DNA of 64,000 bases from Roseomonas sp. CECT 9278 (lineage in GTDB: Bacteria; Pseudomonadota; Alphaproteobacteria; Acetobacterales; Acetobacteraceae). The stretch spans positions 1 to 64,000 of the forward strand of contig NZ_CAKKLX010000015.1 of assembly GCF_918698155.1 (NCBI RefSeq). The letters run 5' to 3'. The notes below the pieces were generated by a model, which was not told where the DNA came from, ran no database searches, and worked only from the letters and a program-made list of their open reading frames with translations. Below are positions 9,182 to 19,705 of the stretch, piece after piece (the stretch's first letter is position 1; the number at the start of each line of letters is the position of its first letter). Position numbers and translations under genes: made by a program.

Positions 9182-10962
9182 AGGCCTTCCTCCCAGCTGC
9201 GGGACAGGCGCATGGCGGACAGGATCAGACCGACCTGCGAATAGGTCTGCGGAAAGTTCCCCCACAGCGCGCCGGTCGCGGGGTGCACATCCTCGGCCAA
9301 CAGGCCGACATGGTTGCGCCAGGCCAGCGCGCGGTCGAACAGGAGGCGCGCCTCCGCCCGCCGGCCGATGCGCGCCAGCGTGTCGATGTACCAGAAGGTG
9401 CAGACCAGGAAGCCGACCTCGGGCGTGCCGAAATCATCGGCGTGGTCGTAGCGCAGCACGATGCCGTCGCGGACCAGGCGCTGTTCCAGAACCTCGACCG
9501 TACGCAGGAACAACGGGTCGGTGGCGCGGATCAGGCCGACCTCCGCCAACAGGAAGGTCGATGCATCCGCGACCGGTTCGCCGCCCAGCACGCCCGAGAT
9601 CCACCCGCCGCCATGCGCCGTCGCGGCATCGAGGATGCGCGCGCGCAGCGCGGCGGCGCGCGTTTCCCAGTCCTGCGCCTCGGCATCGAGGCCGAAGCGC
9701 GCGGCGATGGCGCCGAGGCGGTCGAGCGCCGCCCAGCACATCGCCGCCGAATGCGTATGCGCCGCGGCGCGGCCGCGATATTCCCACAGCCCGGCATCGG
9801 GTTCGAAGGCCGCGGCTTCGGCATGGCGCCCGATCTCAGCCAGCTGCCGATACAGCGCGACGTCGCCGGGGCGCGCGAGGCGCTGGTCCCAGAACATCTG
9901 CGTCGCCGTCATCACGATGGCGCCGTAACTGTCGTTCTGCCGCTGGCTGACCGCGGCATTGCCGATGCGCACCGGCCCGTCGCCGCGGAAGCCGGGCAGC
10001 GCGGTGGCGATGCGCTCCGCCACTTCGGTGCCTGGCGCGATGGGGAACAGCGGCGGGATGGGGCCGTTCGACCCATCCGGCACGGCATCCATGATGAAGC
10101 GCAGGAAGTCTTCCATGGTGCGCGTCGCGTTCAGCCGGTTCAGCGCTCCCACGGTGAAGAAGGAGTCGCGCAGCCAGCAGAAGCGGTAGTCCCAGGTGCG
10201 CCCGCTGCCAGGCGCCTCGGGGATGGAGGTGGTGAGCGCGGCGACGATGCCGCCCGTATCCTCGAACGAACAGAGCTTCAGCGTGATGGCGGCGCGGATC
10301 ACCGCCTCCTGCCAGTCGAAGGGCAGGTTCAGGCCGCGCACCCAGTCGAGCCAATAGGCCTCGGTCTCGGCGATGGCGTTGCGCGCGACCGTATCCGCAC
10401 TCTCCGGCAGGCTCTCATCCGCGCCGAGCACCAGGCTGACCGGGCGGCCGAGAGCGAATTCGGCTTCGTGCGCGATGTAGGTGAGCGGCGCGTCGGTGGT
10501 CAGGCGCAGCACGGTGTCGGCGCCGAAATACCGGATGTGGTTGCTGCCGATGCTGTGCCTGCCGGGTTCCGCCCCATGGTCGAAGGACGGGCGGATGCGG
10601 ATCGCGATACGCGGGCGCCCCGCCACGGGTTCGATACGGCGCACCAGCATCGGTGGGCGATACATCCGCCCGAAGCGGCGGAAGCGCGGCGCGAGGTCGA
10701 TCACGCGCACCACGCCGCCGGCCGAATCCGTCAGCAGCGTTTCGACCACCGCGGTGTTGCGCAGGTAGCGTTGCCGGCTGTCGACCTGGTCGCGCAGCAC
10801 GATGTCCATGAAGCCACGCTCGGGTGCCACGCCGCCCAGCAGGGCGTTGAAAACGGGCTCGGCATCCAGGCGCGGGAAGCAGAACCATTCGTGCCGCGCC
10901 TGCGGCGAGATCAGCGCCGCGACCGCGCAATTGCCGATGACGGCGAGGTCAAGCGCCTGCAT
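9166..10962 (-). CDS. Glycoside hydrolase family 15 (glucoamylase/trehalase-like)
   Basis: 598 residues from ATG 10962, supported by GGAGG at 6 bases spacing. The N-terminal beta-sandwich is followed by an (alpha/alpha)6 barrel. The likely general acid is Glu394 in AGLWEYRGR and the general base Glu557 in LLAEDVHPATG, ahead of WGNFPQTYSQVGLI; YRFCWLRDS is the GH15 substrate-site motif. Bacterial GH15 proteins next to ots genes are often trehalases or trehalose-linked glucoamylases. Here it sits between otsB and otsA with overlaps of 14 and 16 bases, implying a role in trehalose turnover. No signal peptide is seen. Confidence 0.88.
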   Translation of the reverse strand: MQALDLAVIGNCAVAALISPQARHEWFCFPRLDAEPVFNALLGGVAPERGFMDIVLRDQVDSRQRYLRNTAVVETLLTDSAGGVVRVIDLAPRFRRFGRMYRPPMLVRRIEPVAGRPRIAIRIRPSFDHGAEPGRHSIGSNHIRYFGADTVLRLTTDAPLTYIAHEAEFALGRPVSLVLGADESLPESADTVARNAIAETEAYWLDWVRGLNLPFDWQEAVIRAAITLKLCSFEDTGGIVAALTTSIPEAPGSGRTWDYRFCWLRDSFFTVGALNRLNATRTMEDFLRFIMDAVPDGSNGPIPPLFPIAPGTEVAERIATALPGFRGDGPVRIGNAAVSQRQNDSYGAIVMTATQMFWDQRLARPGDVALYRQLAEIGRHAEAAAFEPDAGLWEYRGRAAAHTHSAAMCWAALDRLGAIAARFGLDAEAQDWETRAAALRARILDAATAHGGGWISGVLGGEPVADASTFLLAEVGLIRATDPLFLRTVEVLEQRLVRDGIVLRYDHADDFGTPEVGFLVCTFWYIDTLARIGRRAEARLLFDRALAWRNHVGLLAEDVHPATGALWGNFPQTYSQVGLILSAMRLSRSWEEGLWRAS

Positions 10963-11671
10963 GGGCGGCCTCCAGCCAGGCGCGGACCTCGGTTGGTCCG
11001 CCCTGGAAATCGCGCCCGACATGCAGCCCCAGGCCGCCGAGGTCGCGTGCTGCCGCCATGCCGTCCTCATCCGTCACGTCGTCGCCGACGAAGACCGGCC
11101 GGCGGCCACGAAACGGTGCGGCCTGCATCAGCGCGTGCACCGCGCGCGCCTTGGTCGCGGCGCGTGGTCGGATCTCGAAGGCCATCTGGGCGGGCAGCAG
11201 GGCAAAGGCGTCGTCATGGCCGCGCAGCAACGCCAGCAGCGCATCGCGGGTTGCGTCACGCCATTGCGGCGCGGCGCGGTAGTGCAGCGCGAGGCCGTGC
11301 GGCTTGATCTCGAGGATGACGTCGCGCCAGCCGGCGAGCTGCGGCGCCAGGCGCGCCGGCCAATCCGATGGCAGCGCGGGAACTGCATCCGCGCCGGCGA
11401 CGCGGCCATCGGCGTCGCGCAGCTCGGCGCCATGTCCGAAGCCGCCGGGCAGCGCGAGTGGCGCCAGCAGCGTGTCGGCCACCACGCGCGCGCGCCCCGT
11501 GACGACGGCCAGTGCACCATCCAGGCGGTGCGAAAGTCCTTGGAGTGTCGTCACCAGCCCGGGTGGAACAACGACCGCGTCAGGCCTGGGCGCGATATCG
11601 AGGAGCGTGCCGTCGAGATCGAGGAACAGCGCCCAATCGCCCTCGATCGCGGGGATACCGGAGGAGGTCAT
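10949..11671 (-). CDS. otsB: Trehalose-6-phosphate phosphatase
   Basis: 240-residue HAD-superfamily phosphatase that dephosphorylates trehalose 6-phosphate. Motif I is DLDGTLLD with nucleophile Asp18, motif II is VVTGR, and motif IV is GDDVTDEDG. It heads the trehalose operon and its last 14 bases overlap the GH15 start. Trehalose made this way is usually an osmotic or desiccation protectant. Confidence 0.92.
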   Translation of the reverse strand: MTSSGIPAIEGDWALFLDLDGTLLDIAPRPDAVVVPPGLVTTLQGLSHRLDGALAVVTGRARVVADTLLAPLALPGGFGHGAELRDADGRVAGADAVPALPSDWPARLAPQLAGWRDVILEIKPHGLALHYRAAPQWRDATRDALLALLRGHDDAFALLPAQMAFEIRPRAATKARAVHALMQAAPFRGRRPVFVGDDVTDEDGMAAARDLGGLGLHVGRDFQGGPTEVRAWLEAAHAGA

Positions 11672-11739
11672 CCACCTGATGTGGGAGCGCGGATGGTTAA
11701 TTACAGGCTTGTCATTTCCCGGTGACTGACGCAGGCCGA

Positions 11740-11816
11740 TGGCGCGCCCGGGAAGATTTGAACTCCCAACCCTCAGATCCGAAGTCTGATGCTCTGTCCA
11801 GTTGAGCTACGGGCGC
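11740..11816 (-). tRNA. tRNA-Arg (anticodon TCG)
   Basis: 77 bases with encoded CCA. The acceptor stem GCGCCCG pairs with CGGGCGC, the D stem is GCTC/GAGC, and the anticodon stem TCAGA/TCTGA holds loop CTTCGGA. Anticodon TCG reads CGA. It follows the tRNA-Arg(ACG) gene by 20 bases in the same orientation. Confidence 0.95.
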
Positions 11817-11836
11817 TTGGGATCCGATGATGGTGG

Positions 11837-11913
11837 TGGCGCGCCCGAAGAGATTCGAACTCCTGACCCCCAGATTCGTAGTCTGGTGCTCTATCCAGCT
11901 GAGCTACGGGCGC
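11837..11913 (-). tRNA. tRNA-Arg (anticodon ACG)
   Basis: 77 bases with encoded CCA. Acceptor GCGCCCG/CGGGCGC, anticodon stem CCAGA/TCTGG with loop CTACGAA. The ACG anticodon is normally deaminated to ICG and reads CGU/CGC/CGA. It is the upstream member of a tandem arginine pair with identical acceptor stems. Confidence 0.95.
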
Positions 11914-11995
11914 CCTGGCCACCATCGCGGCGAGGCCGGGGAGATAGCGGAGGCGGCCGCAGCGCGCAACCCCTCCGTCACAACGAATTCGCGCG

Positions 11996-13111
11996 TCAGG
12001 CCGCGAGCTTGTCCAGTTCGCGCACCACCGCCTCGCCCATCACGGAGGTACCGACGCGCGCCATGCCTGGCTGCATGATGTCGGCCGTGCGCAGGCCACC
12101 CGAAAGCACCTTGCCGACCGCGGCCTCGACCAGCGCGGCGTCGTCCTCCATGCCGAAGGACCAGCGCAGCAGCATCGCGAAGGACAGGATCTGCGCGAGC
12201 GGATTCGCGATGCCCTTGCCGGCGATGTCGGGTGCGGAACCGTGGATCGGTTCGTACAGCGCGTGGCGCTTGCCGGTGACCGGGTCCACCGCGCCGAGCG
12301 TGGCCGAGGGCAGCATGCCGAGCGAGCCCGTCAGCGCCGCCGCCAGGTCCGACAGCACGTCGCCAAACAGGTTGCTGCCCAGGATCACGTCGAACTGCTT
12401 GGGCCGCGCACAGAGCTGCATGGCGCAGTTGTCGGCGTACATGTTCTCGAGCTCGACATCGGCGTATTCGGCCTTGTGGACCTCGCTGACCACGGCGCGC
12501 CACAGGCGGCCGGACTGCATGACGTTCGCCTTCTCGACGCTGGTCACCTTCTTGCGGCGGCCACGCGCCAGGTCGAAGGCCACGCGCGCGACGCGGGCGA
12601 TCTCGTCCTCATGGTACACATCGGTGTCGAAGCCGCGGCGCTTGCCGTCGGGCAGGATCTCGATGCCGCGGGGTTCGCCGAAATAGACGCCGCCGGTCGA
12701 TTCGCGGACGACCATGATGTCCACGCCGCGCACGATGTCGGCCTTGAGCGAGGACGCATCCGCCAGCGGGTCGAGCACCACCGCCGGACGCAGGTTGGCG
12801 AACAGGCCGAGGTCCTTGCGCAGCCGCAGCACGCCCAGTTCGGGGCGCTGTTCGAAGGGCAGGCCATCCCACTTCGGGCCGCCCACCGAGCCGAACAGCA
12901 CGGCATCGACGGCCTTGGCGCGCGCCACCGTCTCGTCGGAGCAGGGCATGCCCTCGGCATCGATGGCGGAGCCACCGACCAGGCGTTCCTCGATGTCGAA
13001 CGACACGGCGCGGCGACGGTCCATCCAGTCGATGACGCGACGGACTTCGCGCATCACCTCGGGGCCGATCCCGTCGCCGGGCAGGATGAGGAGCTTCTTG
13101 TTGGACGGCAT
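11996..13111 (-). CDS. leuB: 3-isopropylmalate dehydrogenase
   Basis: 371 residues, standard length. It oxidatively decarboxylates 3-isopropylmalate in leucine synthesis. [10 protein letters not shown] at the N-terminus, [29 protein letters not shown] and the C-terminal [18 protein letters not shown] are family hallmarks, the last being the NAD site. It is last in leuC-leuD-leuB, 66 bases after leuD. Its Shine-Dalgarno lies within the 3' arm of a small hairpin (see 13121-13144). Confidence 0.96.
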   Translation of the reverse strand: MPSNKKLLILPGDGIGPEVMREVRRVIDWMDRRRAVSFDIEERLVGGSAIDAEGMPCSDETVARAKAVDAVLFGSVGGPKWDGLPFEQRPELGVLRLRKDLGLFANLRPAVVLDPLADASSLKADIVRGVDIMVVRESTGGVYFGEPRGIEILPDGKRRGFDTDVYHEDEIARVARVAFDLARGRRKKVTSVEKANVMQSGRLWRAVVSEVHKAEYADVELENMYADNCAMQLCARPKQFDVILGSNLFGDVLSDLAAALTGSLGMLPSATLGAVDPVTGKRHALYEPIHGSAPDIAGKGIANPLAQILSFAMLLRWSFGMEDDAALVEAAVGKVLSGGLRTADIMQPGMARVGTSVMGEAVVRELDKLAA

Positions 13112-13120
13112 GGTGGTGGA

Positions 13121-13144
13121 CGTCTCCTGCAGTGTCGGGAGACG
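13121..13144 (-). promoter_or_regulatory. Hairpin enclosing the leuB ribosome binding site
   Basis: On the minus strand CGTCTCC (13144-13138) can pair with GGAGACG (13127-13121) across a 10-base loop. The 3' arm contains the GGAG nearest the leuB ATG at 13111. The fold would hide the ribosome site and could tune leuB translation relative to leuCD. The pairing is seen in sequence; the effect is inference. Confidence 0.4.
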
Positions 13145-13177
13145 CCCCGGGCGGGCCTGCCTCCCGCGGGAATCAGG

Positions 13178-13789
13178 TCAGGCGTAGAGCCAGGGCTGGG
13201 CGGCCTTCTGCTTCGCCTCGAAGCTGTCGATGGCGGGTGCGTGCTGCATGGTCTGGCCGATATCGTCCAGGCCATTGAGCATCAGGTGGCGGCGCAGCGG
13301 GTCGATCTTGAACGGGATTTCCTCCCCGTTCGGGCGCACCACCACTTCGCGTTCCAGGTCCACCGTGATGCGGGCATTGGCACCAAGCTTCGCGTCCTCC
13401 ATCAACTGCGCGCAGACTTCCTTCGGAAGCCGAACCGGCAGGACGCCGTTCTTGAAGCAGTTGTTGTGGAAGATGTCGGCGAAGTCGGGCGCGATGACGC
13501 AGCGGATGCCGAAGTCGAGCAGCGCCCAGGGCGCGTGCTCGCGCGAGGAGCCGCAGCCGAAATTCTCGAATGCGACCAGGACTTCCGCGCGGCGATACGG
13601 CTCCTGGTTCAGCACGAAGTCGGGGTTCTCGCTGCCGTCTTCCTTGTAGCGGAAATTGGCGAACAGGTTCTTGCCGAAGCCCGAGCGGCTGATCGACTTG
13701 AGGAAGCGCGCGGGGATGATCTGGTCGGTGTCGACATTCGCGCGGGGCAGCGGCGCGGCGATGCCGGTGAGCGTCGTGAAGGCCTGCAT
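13178..13789 (-). CDS. leuD: 3-isopropylmalate dehydratase small subunit
   Basis: 203 residues from ATG 13789, which shares one base with the leuC stop (TGATG) and has AAGGAA upstream. [14 protein letters not shown] near the start and [14 protein letters not shown] in the middle are the LeuD swivelling-domain signatures. With LeuC it isomerises 2-isopropylmalate to 3-isopropylmalate. Confidence 0.96.
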   Translation of the reverse strand: MQAFTTLTGIAAPLPRANVDTDQIIPARFLKSISRSGFGKNLFANFRYKEDGSENPDFVLNQEPYRRAEVLVAFENFGCGSSREHAPWALLDFGIRCVIAPDFADIFHNNCFKNGVLPVRLPKEVCAQLMEDAKLGANARITVDLEREVVVRPNGEEIPFKIDPLRRHLMLNGLDDIGQTMQHAPAIDSFEAKQKAAQPWLYA

Positions 13790-15219
13790 CACAGGGTTTC
13801 CTTCGGCTGGTAGTCGCGCACGTCGGCTAGATGCCCGGCCACCGCGGCGGCCGCGGCCATGGCGGGGCTCAGCAGGTGCGTGCGCCCGCCAGGTCCCTGT
13901 CGGCCTTCGAAGTTCCGGTTCGACGTGCTGGCCGAACGCTGGCCCGGCGTCAGCTTGTCCGGGTTCATCCCGAGGCACATGGAGCACCCCGCCTCGCGCC
14001 ATTCGAAGCCGGCTTCCTTCAGGATGCGGTCCAGCCCTTCGGCCTCCGCGGCCTTCTTCACGAGACCCGAGCCGGGGACGACCATGGCGCGCACGCCATC
14101 AGCCACGCGGCGGCCCTTGGCAATGGCGGCGGCGGCGCGGATGTCCTCGATGCGGGAGTTGGTGCAGGAGCCGATGAAGACGACATCGACCTTGAGGTCG
14201 GTCAGCTTCTGGCCGGGCGTCAGGCCCATGTAGTCGACCATGCGCTGGGTCTGCGCGCGCTTCGCCTCATCCGCGACGTCGGCCGGGTTCGGCACGATGC
14301 CGGTGATGGGCAGCACGGCCTCGGGGTTGGTGCCCCAGGTGACCTGCGGGGCGATCTCGTGCGCGGTCAGCTTGAGCTCGGTGTCGAAATGCGCGCCCGC
14401 ATCGGTCGGCAGCGTCTTCCACCATTCCATCGCGCGGGCGAGCGCCGCGCCCTTCGGCCCGTTCGGCGTACGCGCGATGTAGTCGTAGGTGGTCTGATCC
14501 GGCGCCACCATGCCGGCGCGGGCCCCGCCCTCGATGGTCATGTTGCAGACCGTCATGCGCCCGGCCATGTCGAGCGCGCGGATCGCGTCGCCGGCATATT
14601 CGATGACATGCCCGGTGCCGCCCGCGGTGCCGATGCGCCCGATGATGGCCAGCACGATGTCCTTGCCGGAACACCCGAAGGCCAGGTTGCCATCGACGCT
14701 GATGCGCATGTTCTTCGCCGGCTTCTGCAGCAGCGTCTGCGTGGCGAGCACGTGCTCGACCTCGCTGGTGCCGATGCCGAAGGCGAGCGCGCCCATCGCG
14801 CCATGCGTGCTGGTATGGCTGTCGCCGCAGACGATGGTCATGCCCGGCAGGGAGCGCCCCAGCTCCGGCCCGATCACATGCACGATGCCCTGGCGTTCAT
14901 CCAGCAGCGGGATCAGCGGCATGCCGAATTCGGCGGCGTTCTTCTCGAGCGTCGCGACCTGCAGCGCGCTCTCGGGATCGACGATGCCGGTGTAGCGCGA
15001 TGAGTCCGTCGCGATGTTGTGGTCGATCACGCCCAGCGTCGCATCCGGGCGGCGGATGCCGCGCCCGGCCGCGCGCAGCCCGTCGAAGGCCTGCGGCGTG
15101 GTGACCTCATGCGTCAGGTGAAGGTCGATGTAGAGCAGCGCCGTGCCGTCCGGGAGCGTATCCACCACATGGGCGTCCCAGATCTTGTCGAACAAGGTGC
15201 GCGGCTTCTGCGCTGACAT
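13789..15219 (-). CDS. leuC: 3-isopropylmalate dehydratase large subunit
   Basis: 476-residue aconitase-family subunit. 4Fe-4S ligands lie in GSCTNSR and [22 protein letters not shown] and [17 protein letters not shown] are diagnostic of LeuC. It is the first of leuC-leuD-leuB and starts only 56 bases after the rplS stop, with a perfect hairpin in that gap. Confidence 0.97.
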   Translation of the reverse strand: MSAQKPRTLFDKIWDAHVVDTLPDGTALLYIDLHLTHEVTTPQAFDGLRAAGRGIRRPDATLGVIDHNIATDSSRYTGIVDPESALQVATLEKNAAEFGMPLIPLLDERQGIVHVIGPELGRSLPGMTIVCGDSHTSTHGAMGALAFGIGTSEVEHVLATQTLLQKPAKNMRISVDGNLAFGCSGKDIVLAIIGRIGTAGGTGHVIEYAGDAIRALDMAGRMTVCNMTIEGGARAGMVAPDQTTYDYIARTPNGPKGAALARAMEWWKTLPTDAGAHFDTELKLTAHEIAPQVTWGTNPEAVLPITGIVPNPADVADEAKRAQTQRMVDYMGLTPGQKLTDLKVDVVFIGSCTNSRIEDIRAAAAIAKGRRVADGVRAMVVPGSGLVKKAAEAEGLDRILKEAGFEWREAGCSMCLGMNPDKLTPGQRSASTSNRNFEGRQGPGGRTHLLSPAMAAAAAVAGHLADVRDYQPKETL

Positions 15220-15240
15220 CGCTTTCTCCCGGTACGTCGA

Positions 15241-15265
15241 GGGGTGCTGCGACCGGCAGCACCCC
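15241..15265 (-). terminator. Perfect hairpin between rplS and leuC
   Basis: GGGGTGCTGC and GCAGCACCCC form a 10-bp perfect stem with a 5-base loop. It follows the rplS stop by 10 bases and precedes the leuC ATG by 21. There is no T-run, as is common in high-G+C genomes. It may end the rpsP-rimM-trmD-rplS transcript or partly attenuate read-through into leuCDB. Confidence 0.6.
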
Positions 15266-15275
15266 GGCAGTGACT

Positions 15276-15686
15276 TCAGGCCTCGGTCGCGGCGGCCGGC
15301 GCGGCGGCGGCCGCGGCGGTCGGCTTCATGCCGAGCTTCTCGGCGATGCGCGCCGACTTGCCGGTGCGGCCGCGCAGGTAATAGAGCTTCGCGCGACGCA
15401 CCTTGCCGCGGCGGACGACGATGATCTCGACCACGTTCGGGGAATGCAGCGGGAACACGCGCTCCACGCCCTCGCCGTAGGAGAGCTTGCGGACGGTGAA
15501 GTTGCTCTGCAGGCCCTTGTTGGAGCGCGCGATCACCACGCCCTCATAGGCCTGGACGCGGATGCGCTCGCCTTCCTGCACGCGCACCATGACGCGCACG
15601 GTGTCGCCCGGCGCGAAATCCGGCGTGGCGCGGGCGGCGGTGAGGCGGGAGAGCTGCTCGGCCTCGAACTGCTGGAGCAGGTTCAT
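15276..15686 (-). CDS. rplS: 50S ribosomal protein L19
   Basis: 136 residues from ATG 15686. The [18 protein letters not shown] and [19 protein letters not shown] segments are characteristic of L19 at the 30S/50S interface. An Ala-rich C-terminal tail of about 15 residues is an alphaproteobacterial extension. It lies last in rpsP-rimM-trmD-rplS, the classic order. Confidence 0.96.
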   Translation of the reverse strand: MNLLQQFEAEQLSRLTAARATPDFAPGDTVRVMVRVQEGERIRVQAYEGVVIARSNKGLQSNFTVRKLSYGEGVERVFPLHSPNVVEIIVVRRGKVRRAKLYYLRGRTGKSARIAEKLGMKPTAAAAAAPAAATEA

Positions 15687-15711
15687 GACGGTATCCTTTC
15701 GTGGGCTTCGT

Positions 15712-16491
15712 TTAGGCGGCGGCGGGGTGGCCGTCCATGCCCCCCGCGCCGCGCTGTTTCGCTTGATGCCGGGCCCAGAGGTCGGGTCGGCGTTCCTCAG
15801 TGATGCGTTCGCTCTCGGCGCGCCGCCAGCGCGCGATCTCGGCGTGGTGGCCCGACAGCAACACGGGCGGGATGCCACGCCCGTTCCATTCGGCAGGGCG
15901 CGTGTAGTGCGGGTATTCCAGCAACCCGTCGGTGCCGTGGCTTTCCTCGGCCGCGCTGTCGGCCGCGCCCATCACGCCGGGCAGCAGCCGCACGCAGGCA
16001 TCGAGCAGCACCAGCGCCGCCGTCTCCCCGCCGCTCAGCACGTAGTCGCCGATCGAGACCTCGACCATGCCGCGCGCGTCGATCACGCGCTGGTCGATCC
16101 CTTCGAAGCGGCCGCAGAGCAGCACGCAGCCGGGGCCTTCCGCCAGCGCGCGCACGGTGGCCTGGTCGAGCAGTCGCCCGCGCGGCGTCAGGCAGATCAG
16201 CGGGCGCGCGTCGCCCTCGGCCATGACGCCCGCGACCGCCGCATCCAGCACATCCGCGCGCAGCACCATGCCAGCACCGCCGCCGGCCGGCGTGTCGTCC
16301 ACGCTGCGATGACGGTCGGTGGCGAAGGCGCGGATGTCAGTGGCCTCGAGCGACCACCGCCCATCCTGCAGCGCGCGCCCCGCCAGCGACAAGCCGAGCG
16401 GGCCGGGGAACATCTCCGGATACAGCGTGAGGACCGAGGCCCGCCACGCATCGCCCGGCCCCGCGGCCGAGTGCCGATCGGGCGGCGTCAT
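15712..16491 (-). CDS. trmD: tRNA (guanine-N1-)-methyltransferase
   Basis: 259 residues. It methylates G37 of tRNAs reading CNN/GGN-type codons to prevent +1 frameshifting. The SPOUT trefoil-knot motifs [14 protein letters not shown] and [15 protein letters not shown] are present. Start ATG 16491 overlaps the rimM stop (ATGA). It has a short extended N-terminus before [14 protein letters not shown]. Confidence 0.96.
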   Translation of the reverse strand: MTPPDRHSAAGPGDAWRASVLTLYPEMFPGPLGLSLAGRALQDGRWSLEATDIRAFATDRHRSVDDTPAGGGAGMVLRADVLDAAVAGVMAEGDARPLICLTPRGRLLDQATVRALAEGPGCVLLCGRFEGIDQRVIDARGMVEVSIGDYVLSGGETAALVLLDACVRLLPGVMGAADSAAEESHGTDGLLEYPHYTRPAEWNGRGIPPVLLSGHHAEIARWRRAESERITEERRPDLWARHQAKQRGAGGMDGHPAAA

Positions 16492-17009
16492 GCCGCGTCC
16501 TCCTGCCCCGCCTGCGGCCGCACCAGGATTTCGTCCGGCGGGACCACCGTGACCTGCCCGCACGCGATATCCACCACCGGCACCACCGCGCGCGTGAAGG
16601 GCAGCAGGTGTTCGCGCGCGGCACCGTCGATGATCAGGAACGCCCCGGCGCCGTGGTCCTCGACCGCGCGGATGCGGCCGAGCGGTTCGCCATCTTGCGT
16701 CACGGCCGCAAGGCCGATCAGGTCGACCAGGTAGAACTCGTCATCCTCCGGCGGCGGCAGGCGGTCGCGATCGACATACAACTTCGTGCCGGTCAGGCGC
16801 TGGGCCGCGTCGCGGTCCGCAACGCCTTCCACCGCGGCGATGTCGCCGCCCTTCAGCGTGATGGCGTAGCGCTTCGCGCCCTGCGCATCGGTCAGCGGCG
16901 AATAGGCGGCGATGGCGGCGGGGTCCTCGGTGAAGGCGCGCAGGCGCACGAGGCCGCGCACGCCATGCGGCCTGCCGATCTCGCCCACCATCACGCGCTT
17001 CACCGCCAT
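16488..17009 (-). CDS. rimM: 16S rRNA processing / 30S maturation protein RimM
   Basis: 173 residues with the N-terminal RimM barrel ([15 protein letters not shown]) and a C-terminal PRC barrel ([12 protein letters not shown]). It assists 30S head assembly around S19. It lies 7 bases after rpsP and overlaps trmD by 4. Confidence 0.94.
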   Translation of the reverse strand: MAVKRVMVGEIGRPHGVRGLVRLRAFTEDPAAIAAYSPLTDAQGAKRYAITLKGGDIAAVEGVADRDAAQRLTGTKLYVDRDRLPPPEDDEFYLVDLIGLAAVTQDGEPLGRIRAVEDHGAGAFLIIDGAAREHLLPFTRAVVPVVDIACGQVTVVPPDEILVRPQAGQEDAA

Positions 17010-17016
17010 CGGACGA

Positions 17017-17352
17017 TCAGCCCGCCGCGGCGGCCGCGGCGCGTTCCTGCGCCTTCTTCTTCGGCGCGGACTGCTTCGGCTGCTCGCGGAACACCGGCAT
17101 CGGCGCCAGGCCGGCCTTGCCCAGGAACTTCGCCACGCGGTCGGTCGCCACCGCGCCCTGGCTCAGCCAATGCGTGATGCGTTCGTCCTTCAGGCGGATG
17201 CGCTCGGCGTGCTCGGCGGGCAGCATCGGGTTGTAGGAACCCACCGCCTCGATGAAGCGGCCATCGCGCGGCGAACGGCTGTCGGCCACCACGATGTGGT
17301 AGTAGGGGCGCTTCTTCGCACCGGCGCGGGCAAGGCGGATCTTGAGGCCCAT
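17017..17352 (-). CDS. rpsP: 30S ribosomal protein S16
   Basis: 111 residues. The start [20 protein letters not shown] and the [13 protein letters not shown] core are standard S16. The C-terminus carries a Lys/Ala-rich extension typical of alphaproteobacteria. It lies 24 bases after ffh. Confidence 0.97.
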   Translation of the reverse strand: MGLKIRLARAGAKKRPYYHIVVADSRSPRDGRFIEAVGSYNPMLPAEHAERIRLKDERITHWLSQGAVATDRVAKFLGKAGLAPMPVFREQPKQSAPKKKAQERAAAAAAG

Positions 17353-17376
17353 GAGGCTTCCTTTCGTCGTCGTTCT

Positions 17377-18762
<1,386 letters not shown>

Positions 18763-18900
18763 CGGGCGGTCCGTTCAGTCCTTCATCACGCGGTATGGCC
18801 CACCCCAAACGCATTTGCGCCGCTGCGCGAGCCTTCGCGGAGCGGCGGAGCCTTCCCGGTTCGGGCAGGCCGAGCGTTTGGGCGTAGCCCAGACCGCGGC

Positions 18901-18930
18901 TGTCTAGGGCTTGATCGGGCCGAGGGTCAA
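18901..18930 (-). promoter_or_regulatory. Candidate sigma-70 promoter for the ffh operon
   Basis: On the minus strand TTGACC (18930-18925), an 18-base spacer and TAGACA (18906-18901) lie about 140 bases before the ffh ATG. The -35 is near consensus; the -10 matches at three positions. No other good candidate is seen in this gap. Confidence 0.4.
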
Positions 18931-18959
18931 GCGAGCCTGGATCGATCGCTCGAAATCAG

Positions 18960-18988
18960 TTGACTCTTTCGAGTACTAGGAATACTGT
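18960..18988 (+). promoter_or_regulatory. Near-consensus sigma-70 promoter for the glucosaminidase cassette
   Basis: TTGACT (18960-18965), a 17-base spacer and TACTGT (18983-18988) give a well-formed promoter about 30 bases before the ATG at 19019. The surrounding DNA is AT-richer than the rest of the window, in line with the imported look of the two genes it serves. Confidence 0.55.
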
Positions 18989-19018
18989 CTCTCAATCGTG
19001 GATTGATGGAAATGCCCA

Positions 19019-19705
19019 ATGGCCACGCCAGATGCCGATCTGCGCGCGATGCTGAGAAACCCACTGTATCGCGAGAGTTGGCGACCAGGCAGCGCGGCAC
19101 ACAGGGCTGCCACCGACCGCGCTTGGGAAGATCGGTATCCGGGCGCGGCGCAAATGGACGCCACAGGCAAGCAGGTGCGCGTCAATAGCTATCAGCGCGC
19201 GGTGGAGATTGACGGCGCAACCATCACACAGAATGTCCGCGATTACGTGCAGACGCGCTCCGGTCGCGGGAGATCGCCGACCGGCAATCCTGCGCATGTC
19301 GATGCCTATTTCGATCGGGCATACGAACCGATGCGTGCGCTGGCCGACCGGCTTGGCACTCGGGTGGAATTCGTGCTCGGCCTGTCATCCTACGAGAGCG
19401 GCTGGCTGGACACCCACAACACCGGCCTCAACAATCCGTTCGGGCTGACACGAGCCGGCGGCAAAAATCTCCGCTTCGACTCGATTGACGCGGCCGTTCG
19501 GTACTGGGAACGTCTGTACGGAGATCAAGTCAGGGGAGCCGCCACCGCCGAGGAATTTGCCGACCGTCTTCTTGGGCGTCGCAATGGCCAACAGGTCGCA
19601 GGCTGGCGGGTCTACAACACCGTCAATCCGGACTGGCGTGCAAGAATGCTCGCCAATATCCGTTCGGTGGAACGGAGGCTCCCCCCCTGGACGCAAAGCC
19701 GATGA
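19019..19705 (+). CDS. Glucosaminidase-fold peptidoglycan hydrolase, putative secreted toxin/effector
   Basis: 228 residues, no signal peptide. Residues 90-220 look like the lysozyme-like beta-N-acetylglucosaminidase fold: GLSSYESGW with probable catalytic Glu126, NNPFGLTRAG (138-147), FDSIDAAVRYW (153-163) and YNTVNPDW near the end. Residues 8-45 (AMLRNPLYRESW...AWEDRYPG) recall a short segment of phage and secretion-linked proteins. G+C is lower than in neighbours. The stop overlaps the start of a secreted six-cysteine protein (ATGA). A cell-wall enzyme without its own export signal, coupled to a periplasmic partner, is the pattern of a type VI effector and its immunity protein. A phage lysin remnant is the alternative. 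Confidence 0.65.
   Translation: MATPDADLRAMLRNPLYRESWRPGSAAHRAATDRAWEDRYPGAAQMDATGKQVRVNSYQRAVEIDGATITQNVRDYVQTRSGRGRSPTGNPAHVDAYFDRAYEPMRALADRLGTRVEFVLGLSSYESGWLDTHNTGLNNPFGLTRAGGKNLRFDSIDAAVRYWERLYGDQVRGAATAEEFADRLLGRRNGQQVAGWRVYNTVNPDWRARMLANIRSVERRLPPWTQSR

Noticed and set aside
11740-11913. Tandem tRNA-Arg genes as integration site
   Set aside because: No integrase, direct repeat of a tRNA end or composition shift is seen on either side.
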